This document shows, one piece after another, positions 52,935-60,779 of a stretch of DNA of 64,000 nt. This stretch comes from Serinicoccus chungangensis (GTDB taxonomy: Bacteria; Actinomycetota; Actinomycetes; Actinomycetales; Dermatophilaceae). Position numbers and translations under genes: made by a program. The stretch lies in assembly GCF_006337125.1 (NCBI RefSeq), contig NZ_CP040887.1:1674001-1738000 (forward strand). Direction: 5' to 3'. Numbering within the stretch: the stretch's first letter is position 1; each line of letters starts with the position of its first letter. The notes beneath the pieces were generated by a model. It ran no database searches, was not told where the DNA came from, and saw only the letters and a list, made by a program, of their open reading frames with translations.

Positions 52935-54568
52935 CGGTCGTCCGGCTCGGTGTCGATGGCGGGCCGCGCGGCGGCGATCGGGTCGTGCGGGTCGGGGGCA
53001 CCGGCACTGAGCCCGACCCGGAACTGGCCCATCATGTCGTGGTCTTCGTGCGGGAGGTTGTGGCAGTGCACCATGTAGCGGCCCTCACGCTCGAAGCGCA
53101 TGAGCACCCGCACCTTCTCGTCCGGTCCGACGTAGACGACGTCCTTGGGTCCGCGTTCCCACGCGAACGGCGCCTTGCCGTTGCGGCTGACGATCTGGAA
53201 GTCGACGAGGTGGATGTGCAGGGGGTGGAACCACCCGCCCGAGCTGGTGTGCAGGTCCCACATCTCCACCGAGTGCAGTCCCGGATCAGCCAAGACCTTC
53301 GTGTACCCGCTGGCGATCACGTCCTGCCACGTGGTGCCGTTGATGTTCCAGACGTTGGTGACGTCGCTCTTCTTGAGCTCCAGGTACCGGGTCTTCACGC
53401 TCTGCGAGGGGGTCAGGCTCATCGCCTCGCTCCCGACCAGGCTCGTCGGGATCGTCCGCCAGGTCGGGTCGCTGGTGTCGACCGGGTCGTCGACCACCTG
53501 GAAGGCCATGATCTTCCCGGTGTGGTCGAAGTCGACGTTCTTGGGGTTGCTGGAGTTGAGGAGGTTCACCTGCGTGCCCGGGGCGTACCTGCTGAAGTCG
53601 ACGAGGAACTCGTAGCGCTCGGCCGGTGCGTGCCGCCACGTCGTGACCGACCGCGTGGTCGGCATGAGGCCCCCGTCGGTGGCGACCATGTGCACGGCGT
53701 CGCCGGTGCTGAGGTAGGGCCGGTAGGAGCGGGAGATCGAGGCGTTGAGCACACGGAAGCGGTACACGCGTCGCTTCACCTTCATCACCGGCCACGGCTG
53801 ACCGTTGACCAGGACGACGTCACCCCACAGCCCGGAGTGGTCCTTGTCGTCGAACCGGGCGCGACCGTCGGACTCGAACATGATGTCGCTGAGGGTCATG
53901 GCCACGTCGAACTCGCCCTGGGGCAGGAGCGCGCGCTCGGCCTCGTCCCGGATGTGGTACTGCGCGGCCAGGCCCGAGTACACGTTGCGCGTGGTCAGGT
54001 GGGTGGCGTGGTCGTGGTACCAGATGGTGCGCGCCGGCTGGTCGTTCTCGTAGACGTACTCCTTCGCGTAGCCCGGGATCGTGCGGTCGTCGGCGTAGCC
54101 GTCGTACTCCGGCAGGGAGGCGTGCCCGTGGAGGTGGGTCGAGAGGACGAGGCCGCTTTCGTGGGAGTGCTCCAGCCCCTCGGGGTGCTGCACGCCGTAG
54201 AGCCTGTTGCGGACCTTGAGGTGCACCCGGGTGCCCCGCTCGACCGAGATGGTCGGGCCGGGGACCGAACCGTTGTAGCCGATGACCGGCGTGGACAGGT
54301 TCGGCAGGATCTGGGCGGTGCCGACCCTGGCCGAGACGGCATACTTCTCGACGCGCACGCCGTCGTCCCAGCCGACCTCGTAGGGGGCGAGCCTGGGCAG
54401 GGGCCGGAAGGCCGCACGGTAGGCGCGGGGGAAGTTGCGGTCCGACAGCCCGCTCGCGCTCTTGGTGAGGACCTCGTTGCCCAGGGGGCGGGTGAGCCCG
54501 GTGTAGCCCATGACGCCCAGTGCCCCCAGGCCGGTGGCGGTCAGGACGCTTCGTCGTGTCAGGTCCAT
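52931..54568 (-). CDS. Tat-exported multicopper oxidase (CotA/bilirubin oxidase-like)
   Basis: 545 residues. The twin-arginine signal MDLTRRSVLTATGLGALGVM directs folded export by Tat. Copper ligands: HLHGH (145-149), WYHDH (183-187), HPLHIH (about 475-480) and HCHNLPHEDHDMM (about 525-537), the last ending in Met, a possible axial type 1 ligand. Three cupredoxin domains fit the spore-coat/bilirubin oxidase class; functions include Cu(I) or phenol oxidation. It is the first gene of an operon with signal peptidase and the secreted protein, and lies opposite CopD. A CCTTGCG heptamer pair lies 112 bp upstream. Confidence 0.93.
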   Translation of the reverse strand: MDLTRRSVLTATGLGALGVMGYTGLTRPLGNEVLTKSASGLSDRNFPRAYRAAFRPLPRLAPYEVGWDDGVRVEKYAVSARVGTAQILPNLSTPVIGYNGSVPGPTISVERGTRVHLKVRNRLYGVQHPEGLEHSHESGLVLSTHLHGHASLPEYDGYADDRTIPGYAKEYVYENDQPARTIWYHDHATHLTTRNVYSGLAAQYHIRDEAERALLPQGEFDVAMTLSDIMFESDGRARFDDKDHSGLWGDVVLVNGQPWPVMKVKRRVYRFRVLNASISRSYRPYLSTGDAVHMVATDGGLMPTTRSVTTWRHAPAERYEFLVDFSRYAPGTQVNLLNSSNPKNVDFDHTGKIMAFQVVDDPVDTSDPTWRTIPTSLVGSEAMSLTPSQSVKTRYLELKKSDVTNVWNINGTTWQDVIASGYTKVLADPGLHSVEMWDLHTSSGGWFHPLHIHLVDFQIVSRNGKAPFAWERGPKDVVYVGPDEKVRVLMRFEREGRYMVHCHNLPHEDHDMMGQFRVGLSAGAPDPHDPIAAARPAIDTEPDDR

Positions 54569-54679
54569 GGTGTCTCTACCCCTGTCGTGCTCAGGTCGGC
54601 TGCGGATGGCGCGTCCTGGCGGCGCCGAGCAGGTCACGGGTCCGTCACCGGCAGGACATCGACGACTGTGCCGCGCCGG

Positions 54680-54697
54680 CCTTGCGCGAACCTTGCG
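54680..54697. promoter_or_regulatory. CCTTGCG heptamer pair in the oxidase/copD divergent region
   Basis: CCTTGCG at 54680-54686 and 54691-54697 (11-bp periodicity, 4-bp spacer). Toward the oxidase, CACAGT (54665-54670, minus strand) lies 9 bp away as a possible -10; toward copD, TACGAT (54759-54764) is a candidate -10. Same layout as 46990-47007. Confidence 0.55.
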
Positions 54698-54815
54698 CGG
54701 CGGGGCTGACGGGGCTGGTGCGGCGTCCCGACCCTCGACCGCCCCGGCGGGGGCGCCCTACGATGCACCTGTCAGGTCGACCCCCCGGGTCGGCCGCCGT
54801 GACCGCGGAGGGTCA

Positions 54816-56825
54816 GTGGACGGACCTGCGCCAGCTTCCTCACCGCCCCGGGTGGACGGGCGGGACGGCCGCGCGCCCCGGGTCCCGGTCCTGGGGTGGG
54901 CCGCTCTCGCGGTGCTCGTCCTCGCGGTCGTGCTGGGGCTCTGGACCACCGGCGCGGCCCGGCCGCCGGCGCTCGCCGATCCCGGTGCGGCGGTCCGGTG
55001 GGGCCTCCCCGTGGTCACCGGTCTCGGCCGCGGCGCCGCCGCCCTCGCCGTGGGCGCTCTGCTGCTGTGCGTGGCGGTGGTGTCCGCGACGGCACAGGCC
55101 GCGCTGTGGGAGAGACTGCGGCGGCTGGCCGTGGTGGCCGCCGGCCTCTGGACGGCCCTGCTGGCGGCCCAGCTGGTCCTGACCTTCCGGGACGTGCTCG
55201 GGGGCGCGCACCTGACCGCGCCTGCCGAGCAGGTCCAGGCCTTCCTCGACCTGGGCGCGAGTCGATCGTTGGTCGCCGCGACGGTGCTGACGGCGCTGGT
55301 CGCCGTCGCCGGCCTCGTCTCGCGCCAGCCCGGCGAGACGGCGCTCGGCCTGCTGCTCTCCGCGGCCGCCCTGCTCCAGCTGGCCGGGGTCGGTCACACC
55401 GGTGGGACCAGCGCCCATGGGGCCGCCGTCCTCGGCCTGTGGCTGCACACCCTCGCCGCCTGCGTCTGGGTGGGCGGCCTCGCCGTGCTGGTCCTGGTCG
55501 TCGCCCCCGGGCTCGGACCTGGCTCCCGCCCCGAGCGCGCCCATCACCCGGGGACCGGTCTGGCCGTCCTGGCGGGCCGGTACTCCACCGTGGCCGCGTG
55601 GGCCTTCGCGGTGCTCCTCCTCTCCGGCGTGTTCAGCCTGGTGGTCCGGCTGGAGGACCCGACCGCCCTCCTCGAGACCTCCTGGGGTCGGCTCGTCGCC
55701 GTCAAGGTGGTGCTCCTCGCCCTGCTGGGGCTCGTCGGCGCCCTGCACCGACGGCATACCCTGACGCTGCTGGCGCAGGGCCGGCCGGGCGCCTTCCGAC
55801 GTCTCGCGGCCGCGGAGGTCCTGCTCATGGCCCTCGTCCTCGGCCTGTCCTCCGTCCTCGCCCGCACGCGGCCACCCCACGCCGCGGCGGAGGCGGACGA
55901 CCCGGTCGTGGTGCTGACCGGGTATGCCGCTCCTCCGCCCCCCTCGATCCTCACCACGGTGACGCAGGTCCGGGTCGAGCCGGTCACGCTGCTGCTCGCC
56001 GGCTCGGCCCTGCTGGTCTACCTCCGGTGGGTCGGCCGGGCCCGGGCGCAGGGGGTGTCCTGGCCACGGCACCGGACCGTGGCCGCCGTCGTGGGGCTCG
56101 CGGGCTTCACCTGGGTCACGAACGGGGCCCCGGCGGTGTACGGGTCCGTGCTGCTCAGCGCCCACCTCGCCCAGCAGCTGACCCTCCTGGCCGTCCTCCC
56201 GAGCCTGTCCGTCGTGGCGGCCCCGGTCACGCTGGGGCTGCAGGTGCTGCCCGTCCGGGCCGACGGCTCCCTGGGCCCCCGTGAGTGGCTGGAGCGGGCG
56301 GTGGCGAGCCAGGCCACACGGTTGCTGACGCGCCCTGTCGTCGCCGGCGTCCATGCCGGGGCGGCCCTGGCGGTCCTCACCCTCACGCCGGTGCGGCGGC
56401 TGCTGCTGACCAGTGACGTGGCCACCGTGGTCGCGCTCCTCTACCTGAGCGCCGTGGGGGTCCTGCTCGCCGTGGCGCTGACCCGGGAGGACGCCGTGAC
56501 GCGGCGGTGGGCGGCCCAGCTGCCGGCGCTGCTGCCCCTCCTCGGGGTCGTGCTCCTGCTCGGGCTGGGGCTGCGCTCGAGCGTGGTGCTGGTCGAGCCC
56601 TGGTACTACGGCCGGGTGGCGCTGCCCTGGGTCGCGAACCCGCTCGTCGACCAGCGGGTGGCCGGTGACGTGGTCCTCGTCCTGGCCGCGGCGGCCGCCC
56701 TCACCCTGGGCTGGCTCGCGAGCACCACCCGGGGTTGGTCCGCCGGGCACGACAAGGCCCCCGGACCGGTGGTCCAGGGGCTTCGTGGTCCTCGTCGAGG
56801 ACGACGTGTCCGGAGGGGGACTTGA
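54816..56825 (+). CDS. CopD / cytochrome c oxidase assembly (CtaG-type) fusion protein
   Basis: 669 residues with about 15 transmembrane helices. The first half is a CopD-like copper-resistance domain (HTGGTSAHGAAVLGLWLHTLAACVWVGGLAVL; the histidines lie in helices), the second a CtaG/caa3-type assembly domain (GSVLLSAHLAQQLTLLAVLPSL; VVLVEPWYYGRV). Such fusions are common in actinobacteria and handle copper uptake or insertion into oxidases. GTG 54816 was chosen because GGAGG stands 5-9 nt before it; longer frames have no homology. The basic tail RGPRRGRRVRRGT extends 19 bp into the tRNA-Leu gene on the other strand. Confidence 0.88.
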   Translation: MDGPAPASSPPRVDGRDGRAPRVPVLGWAALAVLVLAVVLGLWTTGAARPPALADPGAAVRWGLPVVTGLGRGAAALAVGALLLCVAVVSATAQAALWERLRRLAVVAAGLWTALLAAQLVLTFRDVLGGAHLTAPAEQVQAFLDLGASRSLVAATVLTALVAVAGLVSRQPGETALGLLLSAAALLQLAGVGHTGGTSAHGAAVLGLWLHTLAACVWVGGLAVLVLVVAPGLGPGSRPERAHHPGTGLAVLAGRYSTVAAWAFAVLLLSGVFSLVVRLEDPTALLETSWGRLVAVKVVLLALLGLVGALHRRHTLTLLAQGRPGAFRRLAAAEVLLMALVLGLSSVLARTRPPHAAAEADDPVVVLTGYAAPPPPSILTTVTQVRVEPVTLLLAGSALLVYLRWVGRARAQGVSWPRHRTVAAVVGLAGFTWVTNGAPAVYGSVLLSAHLAQQLTLLAVLPSLSVVAAPVTLGLQVLPVRADGSLGPREWLERAVASQATRLLTRPVVAGVHAGAALAVLTLTPVRRLLLTSDVATVVALLYLSAVGVLLAVALTREDAVTRRWAAQLPALLPLLGVVLLLGLGLRSSVVLVEPWYYGRVALPWVANPLVDQRVAGDVVLVLAAAAALTLGWLASTTRGWSAGHDKAPGPVVQGLRGPRRGRRVRRGT

Positions 56826-56890
56826 ACCCCCACGCCCGTTAAGGGCACTAGCACCTCAAGCTAGCGCGTCTGCCATTCCGCCACCCGGAC
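56807..56890 (-). tRNA. tRNA-Leu (anticodon GAG)
   Basis: Class II tRNA of 84 nt including the discriminator A. The acceptor stem pairs GTCCGGG (56884-56890) with TCCGGAC (56808-56814). The anticodon stem-loop is CTAGC-TTGAGGT-GCTAG with GAG at the loop centre, a long variable arm GTGCCCTTAACGGGCGTG follows, and the T-loop is GGTTCAAGTCC. The 3' CCA is not encoded. The 3' end overlaps the last codons of copD on the opposite strand. Confidence 0.95.
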
Positions 56891-56983
56891 AAGGGTGTCG
56901 CCGCGGCACCTGTGGGAAGTGCGCAACGACCGTCAAGGCTAGCACGCCCGGGAGGTGCCGCACGCCACCACCGCGGGGAGGCG

Positions 56984-58399
56984 TCAGGAGGGTGGGGCCG
57001 GCGCGTCCCGCCACTCCGGGGGGTCCGCCTGGTGCAGCGCGGGGTCGTCGTCGGCGAAGGTCCGGACCGGTCCCGGGCCGGTGCGCGGCCCCTCGAAACG
57101 CACCGTCACCACCCCGCGTCCGCTGCCCCACACCCAGCCGGCGCCGTGGTCGTCGTGCCGCACGTCCTGCCCCGTACGCCACCCCAGCTGCGGCCGGCCC
57201 GCGGCCGCGCCCGGCTCCTCCCCGAGGTCGGAGGACCCGGCCGGCGCCACGCCCTCGAGCGGCGTCGACCCGTCGACGTCCGGCAGCTCCACGGCCCCCA
57301 CCACGGGGTAGGTCGTGTCCAGCGTGAGCTCCTCCTGCGCGTGGGCGGTGAGCCCGGCCACGCCGAGCCCGAGGAGCCGCAGCCCGCTCGTGACGTCGAC
57401 CGACCCGAGCAGCCGCCGGCCCTCGCGCAGGATGATCGCCGCGTCCCCCGTGGCGAAGGGCAGCGTGCCCGACCGCGTCTGGGTGGTGAAGTCGTGCTGG
57501 CGCGCCTTGACGGTGATGGTGCGGGCGAAGACGCCGGCCTTCTCCAGCCGCTGCGCGAGCCCCTGGGACATGCGCCCCAGCTCGGACTCCAGCCGGCCCC
57601 GGTCGGCCACGTCGGTCTCGAAGGTCTCCTCCACCGAGATCGACTTCGCCTCGCGCTCCACGACCACCGGGCGGTCGTCCTCGGCCCGGGCCAGCCGGTG
57701 CAGCGCACCGCCGTGGGCGGTGCCGAAGATCGACACGAGGTCGGGCTCGGACATGCGGGCGAGGTCGGCGACGGTGTCGACGCCGAAGCTGTGCAACCGG
57801 GCCCCGGTCGCCGGCCCGATGCCCGGGATGGCGCGCACCGACAGGGCGTGGAGCACCTCCAGCTCTTCCCCCGGGCGCACCACGGTCACGCCGGCCGGCT
57901 TGTCCATCTCGCTGGCCAGCTTGGCCATCATCTTGCTGGGCGCCAGGCCGACCGACGCGGTCAGCCCGCCCGTCGCCGCGGTGATCTCGGCGAGCAGGCC
58001 CCGGCACCACCGCTCGAGGTCGGCGGCGTCCCAGCCGAGCGGGCCCTCGGGCGGGGTGAGATCGACATACGCCTCGTCCACCGACACCTGCTCGACCAGC
58101 CTCGAGCGCTCCCGCAGGAGGCCCATGACGACCGCCGACGACGCCCGGTATGCCGCGTAGCGACCGGACAGGAACGCCGTCCCGGGCGGGCAGCGACGCC
58201 GGGCCTCGATGGTGGGCATCGCGGAGCGCGCGCCGAACCGTCGCGCCTCGTACGACGCCGTGGACACCACGCCCCGGCCGCCGAGCCCACCGACGATGAC
58301 CGGACGGCCCCGCAGCGAGGGCTTGTCGCGCTGCTCGACGGCGGCGAAGAACGCGTCGAGGTCGAGGTGCATGATGCACCGACGTCCTTCGCTCGCCAT
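56984..58399 (-). CDS. dinB: DNA polymerase IV (Y family)
   Basis: 471 residues, longer than the usual 350-400. The palm motifs are HLDLDAFFAAVEQRD and QVSVDEAYVDLTPP, containing the catalytic acids; helix-hairpin-helix RAIPGIGPATGARLHSFGV follows and the little-finger domain is about 240-345. The C-terminal 120 residues (after ELTLDTTYPVV) contain a Gly/Trp segment WVWGSGRGVVTVRFEGPRTG typical of the longer actinobacterial DinB proteins. It performs error-prone bypass synthesis. ATG 58399 was chosen; an in-frame GTG three codons earlier is possible. About 95 bp downstream is the tRNA-Leu gene. Confidence 0.94.
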   Translation of the reverse strand: MASEGRRCIMHLDLDAFFAAVEQRDKPSLRGRPVIVGGLGGRGVVSTASYEARRFGARSAMPTIEARRRCPPGTAFLSGRYAAYRASSAVVMGLLRERSRLVEQVSVDEAYVDLTPPEGPLGWDAADLERWCRGLLAEITAATGGLTASVGLAPSKMMAKLASEMDKPAGVTVVRPGEELEVLHALSVRAIPGIGPATGARLHSFGVDTVADLARMSEPDLVSIFGTAHGGALHRLARAEDDRPVVVEREAKSISVEETFETDVADRGRLESELGRMSQGLAQRLEKAGVFARTITVKARQHDFTTQTRSGTLPFATGDAAIILREGRRLLGSVDVTSGLRLLGLGVAGLTAHAQEELTLDTTYPVVGAVELPDVDGSTPLEGVAPAGSSDLGEEPGAAAGRPQLGWRTGQDVRHDDHGAGWVWGSGRGVVTVRFEGPRTGPGPVRTFADDDPALHQADPPEWRDAPAPPS

Positions 58400-58477
58400 G
58401 GCGTCCACTGTGCCACCCGCCCCCGACACCCGGACCACCACGTGCGGGCCCGCGGCGGTCGCGTTAGGTTCGGTGAC

Positions 58478-59008
58478 ATGAGTCTGGAGCGCACCCTTGC
58501 CCCCCACCCGATCGACACCCTCCCGGCCGCGCCGGCCGAGCTGCAGGTGACCAGCACGGACTTCACCGACGGCTCGCCCCTGCCGGAGTCGGCCGGGTAT
58601 GCCCAGGGCAACACCTCTCCGCAACTGTCCTGGTCCGGGGCCCCCGAGGGCACGCGGTCCTACCTGCTGGTCTGCCACGACCCGGACGCCCCGGTCGTCG
58701 GCGGCTTCTCCCACTGGGCGGTCCTCGGCCTCCCCGCGGACGTCACGTCGCTGGCCACCGGTGCCGGCGAGCAGGGTCACGACCTCGGCGGGGGCGCCAT
58801 GACGCTCGCCAACGACTTCGGCACCCACGACTGGGCCGGCTGCGCGCCGCCGGAGGGCGACGTGCCGCACCGCTACGTCTTCACCGTCTGGGCGCTGGAC
58901 ACCGACGACACCGGGCTCGACGCGTCGAGCTCGCTGGCCAAGGCCCAGTTCATGACCCTGGGCAATGTGCTGGCCCGCGGCTCGATCACCGGCACCTACC
59001 AGCTGTGA
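58478..59008 (+). CDS. YbhB/YbcL (PEBP-like) family protein
   Basis: 176 residues of the phosphatidylethanolamine-binding-protein fold: LQVTSTDFTDGSPLPES, GNTSPQLSWSGAPEGTRSYLLVCHDPDAP (DPDAP motif), FSHWAVLGLPADV and PPEGDVPHRYVFTVWALD (the GxxHRY-type motif). The bacterial function is unclear; they may bind anionic ligands. The ATG has TAGGTT 7 nt upstream (58465-58470). The stop overlaps the GTG of the following YbaK-like gene. It is divergent from dinB, 78 bp apart. Confidence 0.93.
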   Translation: MSLERTLAPHPIDTLPAAPAELQVTSTDFTDGSPLPESAGYAQGNTSPQLSWSGAPEGTRSYLLVCHDPDAPVVGGFSHWAVLGLPADVTSLATGAGEQGHDLGGGAMTLANDFGTHDWAGCAPPEGDVPHRYVFTVWALDTDDTGLDASSSLAKAQFMTLGNVLARGSITGTYQL

Positions 59009-59553
59009 CCCTCACCTGGACCCCGGCCCTGGGGCGCCCCGAGCTGCTCGCGGGTCCGGTCCGGCAGACCCTCGAGGCGATGGCCGCCGACGGGGAGGAC
59101 GTCACCGCCGTCGAGGTGGCCGGGATCGACCCCGACCACGCCGACACGGCCGTCCTGGTGGAGGCGACCGGCTGGGACCTGCGCGACATGGCCAACTGCA
59201 TCGTCATCGCCGGGGCGCGCGCCGGCGAGGAGCGGGTGTGCGCGGCGCTGGTCCTCGGGCACACCCGCGCCGACGTCAACACGACGGTGCGCAAGCGGCT
59301 CGACGTGCGCAAGTGCTCGTTCATGCCGATGGACGACGCCGTCGGGCGGACCGGGATGGAGTACGGCGGCATCACCCCGCTCGGTCTGCCGGACGACTGG
59401 CCGGTGCTCGTCGACGCGCGCGTCGTGGACCGCCCGCAGATCGTCGTGGGATCGGGCCTGAGGCGCAGCAAGCTGCGGCTGCCCGGGGCGCTGGCCGCCC
59501 GGCTGCCGGGCGCCGAGGTCGTCGACGGGCTGGCGCGGGAGATCGACGCCTGA
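59005..59553 (+). CDS. YbaK/aminoacyl-tRNA deacylase-domain protein
   Basis: 182 residues. Segments NCIVIAGARAGEERVCAALVLGHTRADVN, VRKRLDVRKCSFMPMDDAVGRTGMEYGGITPLGLP and VGSGLRRSKLRLPGALAARLPGAEVVDGLA are those of a larger YbaK-like subfamily common in actinobacteria. These are putative trans-editing deacylases, but the amino acid is unknown; the family Lys is in VRKRL/DVRK. Start GTG 59005 overlaps the YbhB stop (GTGA). An 8-bp-arm inverted repeat (GTCCCGTG 59562-59569, CACGGGAC 59594-59601) after the stop may terminate the operon. Confidence 0.88.
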   Translation: MTLTWTPALGRPELLAGPVRQTLEAMAADGEDVTAVEVAGIDPDHADTAVLVEATGWDLRDMANCIVIAGARAGEERVCAALVLGHTRADVNTTVRKRLDVRKCSFMPMDDAVGRTGMEYGGITPLGLPDDWPVLVDARVVDRPQIVVGSGLRRSKLRLPGALAARLPGAEVVDGLAREIDA

Positions 59554-59682
59554 CCACCGGCGTCCCGTGAGGGTCCGGCACGGGGCCGAGACGCACGGGA
59601 CCGGGCGCGGCGCCTCGCCTCTGGAAGCGCTCTCCCCCGCGCGCCTCGCACCACGTGCGCGGACGTGCGTCAGGCTGTCCCG

Positions 59683-60663
59683 GTGAGCATCATCGACGGA
59701 ACCACGCCGACCTCCCGGGCCGAGGACCGCAGCGCCTACCGCGCGGTCACCCTCTTCCCCCTCCTCGTGCTGCTGGCCGGGGTCGTGGGGTATGTCCTCG
59801 CCGGCCCGGTGTCCGGGGGCGCCGGGCTCATCACCCCGCTGCTCGGGGTCATCATGTTCGGGATGGGGCTCACCCTGACCCTGCCGGACTTCGCCCTCGT
59901 CGTGCGCCGCCCGCTGCCGGTGCTGCTCGGGGTCGCGGCGCAGTACGCCGTGATGCCCCTCGTGGGCCTGCTCGTCGTCACCCTGCTGCGGCTCCCGGAC
60001 GAGATCGCCGCCGGCGTCATCCTCGTCGGCTGCGTGCCGGGCGGCACCGCCAGCAACGTCGTCGCCTACCTCGCCCGGGCCGACACGGCCCTCTCCGTCA
60101 CCATGACCTCGGTGTCGACGCTGCTGTCGCCCCTGCTCACGCCGCTGCTGACCCTGTGGCTGGTCGGCGAGCGGCTGCCGGTGGACGGCTGGGGCATGGC
60201 CCGCACCATCGTCGTCATCGTGCTCGTGCCGGTGGTCCTGGGGCTCCTCGTCCGCCTGCTCGTGCCGTCCCTGGTGCGGCGGGTGCTGCCGTTGATGCCG
60301 TGGTTCTCGGTCCTCGTCATCTGCGTCGTCGTGGCTCTCGTGGTCTCCCTCTCGGCCGACCAGCTCCTCGAGGCCGGGCTGCTCGTCGCCGCGGCCGTGG
60401 TTCTGCACAACCTCCTCGGCCTCGGCATCGGGTATGCCGTCGGCCGTGCCACCGGGGTCGGCGAGCGGTCGGCGCGCACCATGGCGATCGAGGTGGGGAT
60501 GCAGAACTCCGGGCTCGCCTCGGGCCTCGCGGCGACCTTCTTCACCCCGGTCGCGGCGCTGCCGGGAGCGGTCTTCTCGATCTGGCACAACCTCTCCGGG
60601 GCCGTGCTCGCAGGGTGGTTCCGGCGCCGCGACGCCCGGCAGGACGTCCAGCAGGACGGCTGA
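59683..60663 (+). CDS. Bile acid:sodium symporter family (BASS) transporter
   Basis: 326 residues with about ten helices. Typical segments: LGVIMFGMGLTLTLPDFALV, VILVGCVPGGTASNVVAYLARADTALSVTMTSVSTLL (the conserved PGGxxSN...S crossover) and ARTMAIEVGMQNSGLASGLA (second crossover motif EVGMQNSGL). BASS proteins move organic anions with Na+, for example pantoate, pyruvate or 2-keto acids; the substrate is unknown. GTG 59683 follows CAGGCT by 6 nt; a GTG at 59665 is in frame. A GGTATGCC octamer lies at 60431-60438. Confidence 0.93.
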   Translation: MSIIDGTTPTSRAEDRSAYRAVTLFPLLVLLAGVVGYVLAGPVSGGAGLITPLLGVIMFGMGLTLTLPDFALVVRRPLPVLLGVAAQYAVMPLVGLLVVTLLRLPDEIAAGVILVGCVPGGTASNVVAYLARADTALSVTMTSVSTLLSPLLTPLLTLWLVGERLPVDGWGMARTIVVIVLVPVVLGLLVRLLVPSLVRRVLPLMPWFSVLVICVVVALVVSLSADQLLEAGLLVAAAVVLHNLLGLGIGYAVGRATGVGERSARTMAIEVGMQNSGLASGLAATFFTPVAALPGAVFSIWHNLSGAVLAGWFRRRDARQDVQQDG

Positions 60664-60711
60664 GCGCGGCGGCACCCTTCAGACGGGACGCACACCGCGG
60701 CCGACACCGAC

Positions 60712-60752
60712 CGTGCGCGGTCGTGGCCCCTGGAGGGCCATCTCCGCGCACG
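60712..60752. terminator. Nested hairpin between convergent genes
   Basis: Outer arms CGTGCGCGG (60712-60720) and CCGCGCACG (60744-60752); inner arms TGGCCC (60724-60729) and GGGCCA (60735-60740) around CTGGA. It sits between the 3' ends of the symporter and NYN genes and can fold in both transcripts. Confidence 0.65.
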
Positions 60753-60779
60753 ACCCGCGACGGACGGGCCCACCTCGGG

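Noticed and set aside
54510..54815. N-terminal extension of the CopD fusion
   Set aside because: The frame is open, but it overlaps the oxidase start on the other strand and the promoter; the ribosome-binding site supports 54816.
46507..56825. Secondary-metabolite gene cluster suggested by the SARP
   Set aside because: No polyketide, peptide or terpene synthase and no tailoring enzymes other than the multicopper oxidase are present.
56807..58399. Integrated prophage or genomic island at tRNA-Leu
   Set aside because: No integrase, no duplicated tRNA end seen, and both sides carry ordinary chromosomal genes.
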